A DNA stretch of 64,000 bases. Origin: Gemmatimonadota bacterium (GTDB lineage: Bacteria > JAAXHH01). The notes under the pieces are model-generated. The model was given only the letters and a program-made list of their open reading frames with translations. It was not told where the DNA came from and made no database searches. Every line of letters begins with the position of its first letter. Positions within the stretch are counted from its first letter, which is position 1. A program made the position numbers and the translations under genes. Of the stretch, positions 14,574 to 23,209 are shown piece by piece. The stretch lies in the NCBI GenBank assembly GCA_009837395.1, contig VXTP01000015.1, positions 1 through 64,000 of the forward strand, given 5' to 3'.

Positions 14574-16031
14574 TCAGCGCCGTCCATTGTAAATCCCGTT
14601 GCCGGTCACATGATCAAGTTCGGCCAACGAAACCCGGTACTGGTACATCGACTGCCGGTGCGCGTGTTGCATCTTCGCATGCGCGGTAAACGCATCCAGC
14701 AGTTCCGAACTGTCTCCGGTAACATCGAAACCCAGTTGAGCCGATGTCAGCCATGCCCTGGCAGAGCGAAGCGCCCGGTCGCTGTTGACTACGTTGGTTC
14801 GGGCCTCGATCACGTCGCGGTAGGTCTGCTCCACCTGCAGCGCGACCGCGCTCATCGCCTGGGATTCCTTGCTTACCAGCGCTTCCAGTTCCACCTTCCG
14901 GGCAAGGTACTTCGCGCGGGTCAGGCCGAAATTGAAGTTCTGGCGCAAGGTGATTACGGCACCGCCGCGAAGGAAATTGAACTCGTCCCTGAGAAAAGGA
15001 TTGTCGAGCTCCGGCCTGTGCGGCGCGATGCCCCACTGGAGCGATCCCGCCAGGGCGATCTGGGGGTAGAAGTCGCTCCTGGCCACCTTCAGCAGCGCCC
15101 GTCGGGCCAGCACTCCGGCCCTCAGCTGCCGGATGTCGTACCGCCGGTTCTTCGCCTGTTCTATGTAAACGTCCAGTTCTTCGAGGTCTGCCATCTCCGT
15201 TTCCACAGTCGTATGGATGATATCGAAATCAACGGAGCGGTCTATTTCTAGCAGGGCCTTCAGCGCCGCCCTCCCCATTTCGATCGACTTCTCGGCCCGC
15301 GCACGGCTCTGCTGCACTTCGAATTCGAAGACATCGATTTTCAACAGGTCGTTCTGGCCGACGTCTTCCGAGTCCTCCTCGATCATCTCGTTTACGCGGT
15401 CCCGGGCTTCCTGTACCTTATCTACGCTATCCAGGATGATGTCCCTGAGTTCACCCGCCAGTACGAGTCCGTAGAACAACTTCTTCACCTGGAACGCCAC
15501 GTCGAACTTCCGGGATTCCACGGCCGCCTCGCCCGCTTCGAGACCGTACCCGGCCGCCTTCTTCGCGTTGCTGAGCTTCCCGAAGGTGTACAGCGGCTGG
15601 ACGAGTTCGATCTGCGTGCGTGAGAAAACGCCCAGATCGCTCAGGTCGCTCCGGATGGTCTCAATCTGTTCCGTATCGCCTTCTATGCCCGGTGCGGGAC
15701 CAAAGATATTGGTCCACTGCAACCGCGGCGTGATGCCCGCGAATCTCGCTTCGCTCAACCTGGCTTCCAGGCCTTCGACGGTAAGGACCGCCTGTTCGAT
15801 ATCCGGACTGACCCGCAACGCCCGGTCGACGCATTGTTCCAACGTCATCCGGACAGTTTGGACGGACCGGACGGCCTGCTCATCCTGGACGGCCTGGACG
15901 GACCGGACGGCCTGCTCATCCTGGTCGGCCTGGACGGCCTGGACGGGCTGGACGGGTCCGCCCGGGCCCTGCGCGAATACCGGCCCCGCGATCAGCGATA
16001 CCGCCAGGATGTGGACCAGAATTCGAATCAC
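14574..16031 (-). CDS. TolC-like outer membrane channel protein
   Basis: This roughly 485-residue protein has a signal peptide (IRILVHILAVSLIAGPVFAQ) followed by the two coiled-coil repeats of the TolC/outer membrane efflux family. Recognisable parts are MTLEQCVDRALRVSPDIEQA near the mature start, VQPLYTFGKLSNAKKAAGYG in the first half and the second-half LRQNFNFGLTRAKYLARK. Such trimers form the outer-membrane exit duct for export systems. I chose the GTG at 16031 because GGAGG lies just before it and the signal peptide follows at once; the longer ORF to 16181 starts with unconvincing sequence. A 36-bp tandem duplication after the signal peptide encodes repeated Val-Gln-rich units. No inner-membrane pump or adaptor gene is adjacent. 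Confidence 0.9.
   Translation of the reverse strand: MIRILVHILAVSLIAGPVFAQGPGGPVQPVQAVQADQDEQAVRSVQAVQDEQAVRSVQTVRMTLEQCVDRALRVSPDIEQAVLTVEGLEARLSEARFAGITPRLQWTNIFGPAPGIEGDTEQIETIRSDLSDLGVFSRTQIELVQPLYTFGKLSNAKKAAGYGLEAGEAAVESRKFDVAFQVKKLFYGLVLAGELRDIILDSVDKVQEARDRVNEMIEEDSEDVGQNDLLKIDVFEFEVQQSRARAEKSIEMGRAALKALLEIDRSVDFDIIHTTVETEMADLEELDVYIEQAKNRRYDIRQLRAGVLARRALLKVARSDFYPQIALAGSLQWGIAPHRPELDNPFLRDEFNFLRGGAVITLRQNFNFGLTRAKYLARKVELEALVSKESQAMSAVALQVEQTYRDVIEARTNVVNSDRALRSARAWLTSAQLGFDVTGDSSELLDAFTAHAKMQHAHRQSMYQYRVSLAELDHVTGNGIYNGRR
15861..15960 (-). repeat. 36-bp tandem duplication in the TolC-like gene
   Basis: The unit beginning GACGGACCGGACGGCCTGCT occurs at 15861 and again at 15897, and degenerate GGCCTGGAC copies continue to about 15960. 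Translated on the minus strand it gives repeated VQAVQ/DEQAVRSVQ units between the signal peptide and the conserved TolC domain. It keeps frame, so it is a linker expansion. Confidence 0.8.
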
Positions 16032-16242
16032 GATGCCTCCGCCTCTCGCAGGGGTCTTCTCAACGTACTGGTCGACGCGCCTCACGTGTCGACCCACCGT
16101 AATCGGAAATGCACGCTTTCTCAAGTATATTAGACGCATCCGTTCACCTATTGATCCAACAAATAGCAATGGCCGGTCCATGCACGGCAGCGGCGCATCC
16201 GGCGAGCGTACCAGGTTCCCTACGTTCTCCCGACCGGCGGAA
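16032..16242 (-). other. 211-bp gap upstream of the TolC-like gene
   Basis: This is the only sizeable gap between the CDP-alcohol phosphotransferase and the TolC-like gene. A TAATAT box occurs near 16131 on the minus strand but lacks a well-spaced -35, so any promoter call is weak. The preceding and following genes share the same strand. Confidence 0.35.
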
Positions 16243-17517
16243 TCAGGACCTGTCGGCAGGCGACGGTTGCGACAGCAGCCAGATCGCCCGCGTCCAATGG
16301 AATGCCGCCGTAATCACCGTCCAGATCGCCACGCAGGTGAACGCTTCCTCCAGCACGCCGACCGTCATTCCCGCGAGCAGCAACAGGACATTCGTATTGC
16401 GCCGGGCGCCGATACGGCGAAAGAAGCGATCCACGGGCGCATAGTCAAACAGTTCTATGCCCTGCCTGGACTTGAACATCCCCGTAGCCGCCTTGTCAAA
16501 CAGATAAAAGAACGTGATCACTGCGGCGAGCACAAAGGGACCGACCACCTCGCCGCCGGCGCTGAGCATCCATCCCAGGGCCCAGTACCAGGTCAGCTCC
16601 CAGACCACGTCCAGGATGTGTTCGAAACGGTCCCCGAACCGCGTGCATCGCACCGTCACGCGGGCCAACTTGCCGTCGACCCCGTCCAGCACACCGACGA
16701 TGAAGGCGATCACCAGTCCGGCGGCCAGGTATCCCGTGCCCATCTGCCCGATAGCCAGAAGTCCGGTGGTCAGAAAGGCAAGCAGTATAGAGATGGTGGT
16801 TACCTGGTTCGGCGTCACGGTACTGGCGGAAATCCATTTCGTAAGCAGGTTTTCCAGGGGCGGATGGATGAACTCCGCGGGAAAATCCAGCGTGCCCTTC
16901 TGCGCGGCGTCGGTCAGCAGGGCTTCTGCCCGGTGGATCTTCAGGTCCGAATCGACGACCAGCCACCAGGGAGGCAGGCTACGGCGCAGATCCACGATAT
17001 AGGGATCCATTTCGCGCAGGTCGAAGACCGGGCACGTCGATTCCTGCACCGAGTCCAGCGCGGACCACAGCGACTCGGAGCCGGTCCAGGACGTCGTGAG
17101 TCCTGCGAGGAGGTCCCCGTCCGCCACCAGCAGCCTGCAGGGCTTCCTGACCGCCGAGTCCACTGCTCTCCGGTTCGGACCGCCGTCGATCATTGCCCGT
17201 AGAACCCGTGGGTCGTACAGGTGGCCGGCGTCCATGACCAGGGCCGTTTCGTCCTTCCCGGGCAGCCATCGGGTGGGGCATTCGTCCGTTCGTACGTAAT
17301 CGACGGCGTCCAGTTCCCGGTACCAGCGATCATCGAAACCGTCGACGCGGATATTCGACCCCCGCCCGGGCGAAGACCCAACTATCGTGACCTGCCGGGC
17401 CCCCAGGGAAGCGAAGACCCGGAGGTGCCGCTCCAGCAGCGAAATGCCGTAAATCGACCGGCCGGCGCCGGCCGCCAGGGCTTCCGTATCCGCGAACAGG
17501 ACGACGCTGAATCTCAT
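16243..17517 (-). CDS. CDP-alcohol phosphotransferase with degenerate nucleotidyltransferase-like N-half
   Basis: The C-terminal half (about residues 215-420) is an integral-membrane CDP-alcohol phosphotransferase domain, which transfers a phospho-head group from a CDP-linked donor to an alcohol. Its signature reads D278-G-V-D281-G-x2-A-R286, G295, E299, D303, so the usual third Asp is Glu. The N-terminal 200 residues resemble a sugar-nucleotidyltransferase fold (GISLLERHLRVFASLGARQVTIVG) but lack the GGxGxRL/PKP substrate motif, so this half is probably not catalytic or has changed role. It is laid out like the IPCT/DIPPS-type protein at 19831-21282 and may be its diverged paralogue. Its start overlaps the flippase stop by ATGA. 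It is the last gene of the operon. Confidence 0.85.
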   Translation of the reverse strand: MRFSVVLFADTEALAAGAGRSIYGISLLERHLRVFASLGARQVTIVGSSPGRGSNIRVDGFDDRWYRELDAVDYVRTDECPTRWLPGKDETALVMDAGHLYDPRVLRAMIDGGPNRRAVDSAVRKPCRLLVADGDLLAGLTTSWTGSESLWSALDSVQESTCPVFDLREMDPYIVDLRRSLPPWWLVVDSDLKIHRAEALLTDAAQKGTLDFPAEFIHPPLENLLTKWISASTVTPNQVTTISILLAFLTTGLLAIGQMGTGYLAAGLVIAFIVGVLDGVDGKLARVTVRCTRFGDRFEHILDVVWELTWYWALGWMLSAGGEVVGPFVLAAVITFFYLFDKAATGMFKSRQGIELFDYAPVDRFFRRIGARRNTNVLLLLAGMTVGVLEEAFTCVAIWTVITAAFHWTRAIWLLSQPSPADRS

Positions 17518-19040
17518 GGTCGACCCCGTCCGCGCAAGCGCCGGAGGGCGATCCGGTCATCCTCTTCCAACCCCAGGAGACCCAGTACGCCCAGGTAGGC
17601 GGCCAGGAAGATCGTGGGCAGCGCGGCCATGCGCAGCCACGGGATATCCGGCGCGTAGACGCCCGCCAGGTATGCGCCCGCGAAGGCGGGAACCGCCGCG
17701 CTGCATGGCTTCAGAATGCGCCAGGACAGGGGAATGATCCGGAACAGATGATACACTTCGGCCAGGCGGATCAGCGTCAACAGCCCGAATGCCGCCAGCG
17801 TTCCCAGGGCCGCGCCCAGGATGCCCAGGGCCGGTATCAGCCACAGGTTCAGGACGAAATTGACCACCACGACCGCAACCGTATTCACGAGATTCAGCCA
17901 GGGCCGGCCCGACATGATGAGCACGGTATCGCCCGAACCCATGGCGGCGTAGACGACCTGGCTCATGGCCAGGACGACCATCGTCATGAATCCCGCGACG
18001 AATTCGGGTCCGAAGAGTCCAAGCAGTTCATTTCCGACCAGCGACACCACGCAGAGGAACGCCAGGCCGATGGTCAGCACCCACCGGGTGACCAGCCGCA
18101 GGTTGAGCTCCAGCCGCTGCAGGTCGTTGCGGTGATTCAGTTCGGCCACGATGGGACTGAAAACGGGGTCGAACCACTGCCGGACCTTCTTGGTCACCAG
18201 GGCGATTTCGACCGCGATCACGTAAATACCCACCTGTGCGGCCGGCAGAAAGTAGCCGACCATGAGCACGTCCAGGCGGATCATGAACATGTAGACGAGT
18301 TCATAGCCCATGACCGGCAGCGAGAAGCGGGTCAGCGGGGTGACGGCCCGCAGTGCGCGCAGGTGGACGAGACAGGCCCGCCAGGAATAGAATCGGGTGA
18401 ACACGTAAACGGCGTACAAAAGTCCGCAGGCCAGCGCGGCCAGGTGGGCCGCGGCGATACCGTAGGTGCGCCAGCCCGCGTAGAACAGCACACAGGCCGC
18501 TCCGAACAGCACCAGCGGCTCGACGGCGCCCCGGACCATGGCGTCGTGCTTCATGACCTTGTGCGCCCGGGTGACGCCCAGGATGATCTGGGTCAGGGCG
18601 ATGAGCGGCAGGCCGACCGCCAGGAGCCGCAGCATGCCGGTGAGCCGGGGTTTGTCGAGCAGGCCGTCCGCCAGTGGGGCCGCACCGGCATAGAGCGCGG
18701 CGCCGATCCCCGCGCTCAACAGCAGGCCTACGCCCAGGGCCTGCGCGATGGTCCGGTGGATGGCCTCCGTTTCCCCGTCCTCGCGCATGCGCGGGATGAA
18801 ATTGACCAGCCCCTTGTCCAGCGAGAACTGGCCGACCTTGGACACGAGGTCCACGATCGTCCACCCGAGCATGTACAGCCCGAAGATCTCGGCGCCGAAC
18901 AGCCGCGTGAGGACGATGAAGGACACGGACTTGATCAGCCGCGCTACCGTTCCGATGAAATTGACGGCCGCGCCCCGGGCGATCGTCGATGCGTCGGATC
19001 GGGACCGGACCGGAGCCGAATGCTCCCGGGTACGCGTCAT
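17514..19040 (-). CDS. Polysaccharide-type flippase (MOP superfamily, Wzx-like)
   Basis: The 508-residue product has 12-14 predicted membrane helices and the lipopolysaccharide/O-antigen flippase pattern: SFIVLTRLFGAEIFGLYMLG near the N-terminus, FSLDKGLVNFIPR, and VYMFMIRLDVLMVGYFLPAAQVGIYV-like segments mid-protein. Such proteins move lipid-linked oligosaccharides or other polar lipid intermediates across the inner membrane. The ATG at 19040 overlaps the upstream methyltransferase stop (ATGA), and its own stop overlaps the next start (ATGA), so it is translationally coupled on both sides. In this operon it could flip an inositol-phosphate or otherwise decorated lipid. The cargo is inferred only from neighbours. 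Confidence 0.88.
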   Translation of the reverse strand: MTRTREHSAPVRSRSDASTIARGAAVNFIGTVARLIKSVSFIVLTRLFGAEIFGLYMLGWTIVDLVSKVGQFSLDKGLVNFIPRMREDGETEAIHRTIAQALGVGLLLSAGIGAALYAGAAPLADGLLDKPRLTGMLRLLAVGLPLIALTQIILGVTRAHKVMKHDAMVRGAVEPLVLFGAACVLFYAGWRTYGIAAAHLAALACGLLYAVYVFTRFYSWRACLVHLRALRAVTPLTRFSLPVMGYELVYMFMIRLDVLMVGYFLPAAQVGIYVIAVEIALVTKKVRQWFDPVFSPIVAELNHRNDLQRLELNLRLVTRWVLTIGLAFLCVVSLVGNELLGLFGPEFVAGFMTMVVLAMSQVVYAAMGSGDTVLIMSGRPWLNLVNTVAVVVVNFVLNLWLIPALGILGAALGTLAAFGLLTLIRLAEVYHLFRIIPLSWRILKPCSAAVPAFAGAYLAGVYAPDIPWLRMAALPTIFLAAYLGVLGLLGLEEDDRIALRRLRGRGRP

Positions 19041-19834
19041 GATGGGGGATTCGCCGGACCGGGACCGAGTCCGGGACTGGGTTCGGGGGTCATCCTGTCC
19101 GCTTCGATCAACAGGGTCCATCCCCGCTGGTTCCCGGTGAACAGGTTGAAGACCGCGGATACCGCTCTGCCGGCCGAAACCAGTCCCAACCGGATCACCG
19201 CCGCCGGGACCGCGTGCATGCGCTCCGTGGCGTAACTCAGCCGGATCAACGCCAGGTCCAGCCGGGAACGAAGGAGGTACCGGTGTCTGATCAGTCTGAA
19301 TCCGCAGGACTCCAGCAACGAGCCGACAGACGGGTGCGTATAGAACTGCAGAACGCTGTGGCGCTTCCGGTGCGTGTCGCGCCAGGACTCGCCGATCTCC
19401 TCGAGGCTCAGGCTGTCCAGGGTCAACAGGATGCGGCCCCCAGGCCGCAACACGCGCCACATCTCGCGCAGCGTCTGCCGGTCGTCCGGCAGGTGCTCGA
19501 AGACACACAGGCTCATGACCGTGTCGAACTGCCCCGATCGCAGTGGGAACGCGTCCGCATGGGCGCAGACGAAGCTTGTGAAGGGCGTCTTGTGGTGGGT
19601 CTGGGCACGGCGCAACTGGTTCCGGTCCAGGTCGAAACCGAACACCCGGGCGCCCCGCAGAGCGACCCGGTAGTCATAGGTCCCCTCTCCGCAGCCGATA
19701 TCGAGAATAAGCTCGCCTTTGCGCGGCTTCAGCCAGCGTAACGCGGGGACCGTTTCCTGGGCCCTGCGGAAGTTGAAGTCCTTCCTGAGCCGAAGGGCGA
19801 AGAGTCCCCTTGCACGGTCCAGCAACCCGCTCAT
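19037..19834 (-). CDS. SAM-dependent class I methyltransferase
   Basis: This is a 265-residue Rossmann-type methyltransferase. Motif I is LDIGCGEGTYDYRVALRGA (SAM binding) followed by the acidic FGFDLD. The post-motif region VMSLCVFEHLPDDRQTLREM and WRVLRPGGRILLTLD are typical of the Methyltransf_11/25 type acting on small molecules, sugars or lipids. There are no membrane segments. The start at 19834 overlaps the IPCT/DIPPS-like stop by ATGA, and its stop overlaps the flippase start the same way. It probably methylates the head group or glycan made by its neighbours. The longer ORF up to 20278 lies in another gene and is not used. Confidence 0.87.
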   Translation of the reverse strand: MSGLLDRARGLFALRLRKDFNFRRAQETVPALRWLKPRKGELILDIGCGEGTYDYRVALRGARVFGFDLDRNQLRRAQTHHKTPFTSFVCAHADAFPLRSGQFDTVMSLCVFEHLPDDRQTLREMWRVLRPGGRILLTLDSLSLEEIGESWRDTHRKRHSVLQFYTHPSVGSLLESCGFRLIRHRYLLRSRLDLALIRLSYATERMHAVPAAVIRLGLVSAGRAVSAVFNLFTGNQRGWTLLIEADRMTPEPSPGLGPGPANPPS

Positions 19835-21282
19835 GAGCTTATGTCTCCAGCTACCGCCCGGTCCCGCGCCAGCAGCCTCCCCGTCGAAATGAAAATGGCC
19901 AGGCCCATGGCCAGGCCTCCGGCCGTAACGGTCCAGAACATCCAGTTCAGCAGGTCGAGGGCGGCGAAGCACAGCAGCAGCATGGTGAAGAAATCCCGTT
20001 TGGCCATCATCCTGAACAGGTTGAGCAACCTGGAGAAGAGGTGGCGCCGCCGACCGACGGCGTGCTCTTCGAAGGCCCGGTTGAACCGGACCAGGCTGCC
20101 GCTCCCCCCGGTCTGCAGCAGATAGTAGTACATCACGAGAATCGAGGCGGCCACCACGGCGACGGATCCCAGGCCGAGGGACCGGATTACCGTTTCCCCG
20201 GAGCCGCCCGCGTAGGCCCAGACCACGGCCGCGAAGAAGGCCAGGTAGGTCAGGTTGTCCGTGATCGTGTCGAGCCACGAGCCGTATTTCGATTCGCGGT
20301 AGGTCAGCACCGCCACCTCCCCGTCACAGCCGTCGAGGATGGACGAGACCTGGAAAAGCAACGCGCCCAGCAGCACCGACCAGTAGGTGCCGTCCAGCAC
20401 GGACCACGCCCCGGCCAGGCCGGTAAGGAAAGTGGCCAGGGTCACCATGTTCGGGGTGACCGGAGTCCGGACCAGCCATCGGCTGATGCGGGTCGAAACC
20501 GGCCGGTTGATATGCCGGGACACCCAGCCGTCGGTGGGTTTTACGAGGCGTCCCAGCAGGGTTCTTTCGCCATGGGCCAGCATCTCGGGCGTATCCACGT
20601 CCTGCCAGTATCCATCGCCCACGTCGAAGGCGCGCATTCGCCCTTCCGCGGCAAGCGCCCGGACGCCGTCGCTCAACGCGCAACCCTCCGGTCCGTCCAC
20701 GGCATCGAGGGCGTCGAACAGGGCCGGCGTACAAAGGAACATGCCGGTGTCGACCGCGTTGAACGCCTGCAGTTCCTTGTCGATGCGCACCACTTTATTC
20801 CCACGCACTTCGACCTTGGTCGCGTCGTCCACGTCGTACACGCGGTCTATTTTCCGGTCGACGGCGAGCAGGCACTCCCCATCGGGCACCGGTTCCTCGA
20901 GCATACGCTCCAGCGTCCGTTGCTCGAAGAGGTGATCGGCCATGAGCAGCACGAACGGTTCCTCCAGGCGGGAACGTGCGGCCAGGGCGGAGACTCCGTT
21001 GGGCAGCTGCCACCGTTCGTTGTGCACCCATTCGATCTCGAGAGCGTCCAGGCCGGGATCGTTTGAAAGGACCTCGTGAAACCGGTCCGCCTCGTACCCC
21101 GTTACGATCACGAAGCGCGTTACGCCGGCCCGCGCGGCCGTCAGAATGATCCGCTTGATCAACGGCACGCCGCATAGTTTCAACAGGGGTTTGGGCACCG
21201 GGCCGGTGACGGCCTGAAGGCGCACGCCCGCGCCGCCGGCGATGATGAGCGCCGGGGCCGCTCTTCGGGAATGATGATCCAT
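19831..21282 (-). CDS. Bifunctional IPCT/DIPPS-like cytidylyltransferase/CDP-alcohol phosphotransferase
   Basis: Residues 10-235 form a nucleotidyltransferase: ALIIAGGAGVRLQAVTGPVP with PKPLLKLCGVPLI, then PNGVSALAARS and LLMADHLFE. This set resembles inositol-1-phosphate cytidylyltransferases. Residues 270-480 are a membrane CDP-alcohol phosphotransferase with D317-G-C-D320-G, G334, D338 and D342; the usual AR is AV (V325). In archaea and marine thermophiles this fusion makes CDP-inositol and then di-myo-inositol-phosphate-phosphate. A CTP:phosphocholine or glycerol-type specificity is also possible. It begins 40 bases after the M56 peptidase gene and is the first of four ATGA-linked genes, which suggests an envelope product rather than a soluble osmolyte. 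Confidence 0.85.
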   Translation of the reverse strand: MDHHSRRAAPALIIAGGAGVRLQAVTGPVPKPLLKLCGVPLIKRIILTAARAGVTRFVIVTGYEADRFHEVLSNDPGLDALEIEWVHNERWQLPNGVSALAARSRLEEPFVLLMADHLFEQRTLERMLEEPVPDGECLLAVDRKIDRVYDVDDATKVEVRGNKVVRIDKELQAFNAVDTGMFLCTPALFDALDAVDGPEGCALSDGVRALAAEGRMRAFDVGDGYWQDVDTPEMLAHGERTLLGRLVKPTDGWVSRHINRPVSTRISRWLVRTPVTPNMVTLATFLTGLAGAWSVLDGTYWSVLLGALLFQVSSILDGCDGEVAVLTYRESKYGSWLDTITDNLTYLAFFAAVVWAYAGGSGETVIRSLGLGSVAVVAASILVMYYYLLQTGGSGSLVRFNRAFEEHAVGRRRHLFSRLLNLFRMMAKRDFFTMLLLCFAALDLLNWMFWTVTAGGLAMGLAIFISTGRLLARDRAVAGDISS

Positions 21283-21322
21283 TTGCTTTAGATTCAGATG
21301 GCCATGTGGACGAAGGAAGAAG

Positions 21323-23209
21323 CTAGAAGATCGCGGAAAAGCCCAGTGTCATCTCCGGGTAAGGACGAGAGACGACGTCCAGTTCCTTCCGGTAGGATGC
21401 CTGTACGACCACGGCGACGTGCCGTTCCCAGAAGTATCGCAGCCCGACCCCGGCGTCGATCATGGTCATGTTCCGGTTCTGCGGCCTGATCTCCAGGCCG
21501 GCGCCCCATCCGAAGAAAGGCGTGAAGGAATCGCCCGGAACGAGCAGATTGTACCGGTAGAAGGCGCCGATCCGGGTGATCCGTTCGGCCTGCTCTTCCT
21601 CGGAGGGCTCAATTACCCTAGCCTGCGCCGACGAGGTCCCGATACCGGCCAGTCTCCGGGCTCGAAGGAGGGAACCGCCGTACGGGGCGCCGGAAGGCCG
21701 CCGGGTATCGTCAAAGGCTTCCGTATCGTTGGGCCTTCGAATGGAAAACACGCCGCCGAACTGGTGGGTCGGTGTAATGAAATAGCCGGCGCTCAGGGAA
21801 ACCGTTCCGGGATCGAACAGCTCATTGCCGGTCCGGCCCACGCCCTGCACCTCGATACGTCCCTGCCTGGCCTGGTTGCCCGTCGACAGGTTCCGATCCG
21901 GGATGACCGGGGCGGCGGCCTGTCCGAGCACGGCGGGGTTGATCCGTTCGCGCTCCGTGGATTCGAGTATCCCGTCCCCGGGAAGGACAACCGGTTTTTG
22001 CATCATGACGGCCATGGGTCGGCGCGGCGCGGGCCGGCCGTCTACCATGGTCCGGCGATTGGCTGGACGGCCGGGCGGCAGGGGTGCGTCGGCCATCACC
22101 GCGAGCTGCGTCTCCGGACCCGGACCTTCGTGATTCGGCGTACTGGGCGCGTTATCGATCCGGACGGGAATCGCCGGTTCGCCGGACATGCTCGTCCGCG
22201 GCGGTACGGGCGCGTCTCCGGGGGCCTCGACCGCCGGCCGCAACAGGGGCATGACCGCGATCAGCGAGCATATACCGGCGGCCAGCAACGGGAAGAAAGC
22301 GCGGTCCTTCCGGTTCACCGTCGAACCAAGCACGTCCCGGATACGCTGGGCTGCCATGGAGGCCGACCGCGCCAGTTCGAGGGCAGCCTGCCAGTGCGTC
22401 CGGGCCTGGCCCGTGGCTACCTTCAACAGGGTTGACGCATAGCGCTCCGGCTGCCTGGAAACACGGACGACATCCGCGTCGCAGGCCCGTTCCGCTTCGA
22501 TCCCGGCCCGGTACGCGGCGTACCATACCGCAGGGTGGAAGAAGAAGAAGAACCTGCTGAACTGGACCAGGAAGACCGTAAGGTGGTCTCGCCGGGCATA
22601 GTGGGCTAGTTCATGAAGCAGGACCTGTCTCAGTTCCGCGCTGGAGAGCTCCAGGATGCACCAGGAGGGGATCACGACGGCGGGGCGCCCGGCGGCGATC
22701 AGGACGGGCACTTCGAACTCGTCGGAGACCCGCAGGGCCACTTTGCGCTTCAAGCCCGATTCGGCCAGGCACCGGTCGAATAACGCGCTTACCCGGGGGA
22801 CGGCGACCGGGACGGACCGCCGCCTTCTCCGGGTCATGGTGACGACCGATGAACCGATGCGATAGAGGCCGAAACCGGCGAATCCCATCCAGACCAGACC
22901 CGCGACGGCGTAGACTCCGGATGCCAGGGCGTTGTGACCGCCCGCGGCGGGCACTCCATGGCTTGCCATCGACGCCCACGGGATTTCGAACGGTCCATGC
23001 CAGGGCAGCACGAGGGTCAGCAGCGGCTTGGCCAGCACCAGCAGCCAGAGGAAGTGCCGAATCCTGGCCGGGCATCCCGGGTTCACGAACAGCAGCACCC
23101 AGACCAGGACGCCCAGAAGCAACGCTTCAAGGCTCGGAAGCCACAACAGGTCCACGACCTGCCGGCCGAACCGTTCGAAGAGGCCTATGGTGTGGACGGA
23201 ATCAAGCAT
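21323..23209 (-). CDS. BlaR1/MecR1-type M56 metallopeptidase with C-terminal beta-barrel-like domain
   Basis: The N-terminal 330 residues form an M56 membrane zinc peptidase: four hydrophobic segments, the H199-E-L-A-H203 motif in LLHELAHYARRDH, and a downstream ligand Glu in GIEAERACDADVV. Such proteins cleave a BlaI-type repressor when an outer sensor is triggered. Instead of the penicillin-binding domain, there is a Pro-rich spacer (about 335-460), then about 160 residues that read like a small outer-membrane beta-barrel: GTVSLSAGYFITPTHQFGG, IGAFYRYNLLVPGDSFTPF, VGLRYFWERHVAVVVQASYR, and a terminal Phe. The start overlaps the blaI-type stop by 8 bases. The fused barrel is unusual. It could be a periplasmic beta-sheet sensor rather than an inserted barrel. 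Confidence 0.88.
   Translation of the reverse strand: MLDSVHTIGLFERFGRQVVDLLWLPSLEALLLGVLVWVLLFVNPGCPARIRHFLWLLVLAKPLLTLVLPWHGPFEIPWASMASHGVPAAGGHNALASGVYAVAGLVWMGFAGFGLYRIGSSVVTMTRRRRRSVPVAVPRVSALFDRCLAESGLKRKVALRVSDEFEVPVLIAAGRPAVVIPSWCILELSSAELRQVLLHELAHYARRDHLTVFLVQFSRFFFFFHPAVWYAAYRAGIEAERACDADVVRVSRQPERYASTLLKVATGQARTHWQAALELARSASMAAQRIRDVLGSTVNRKDRAFFPLLAAGICSLIAVMPLLRPAVEAPGDAPVPPRTSMSGEPAIPVRIDNAPSTPNHEGPGPETQLAVMADAPLPPGRPANRRTMVDGRPAPRRPMAVMMQKPVVLPGDGILESTERERINPAVLGQAAAPVIPDRNLSTGNQARQGRIEVQGVGRTGNELFDPGTVSLSAGYFITPTHQFGGVFSIRRPNDTEAFDDTRRPSGAPYGGSLLRARRLAGIGTSSAQARVIEPSEEEQAERITRIGAFYRYNLLVPGDSFTPFFGWGAGLEIRPQNRNMTMIDAGVGLRYFWERHVAVVVQASYRKELDVVSRPYPEMTLGFSAIF

Noticed and set aside
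17748-19235. 495-codon plus-strand ORF antisense to the flippase
   Set aside because: Gln/His/Asp-rich composition typical of a reverse-frame shadow. The minus strand encodes a well-formed 12-14 helix protein with coupled starts.
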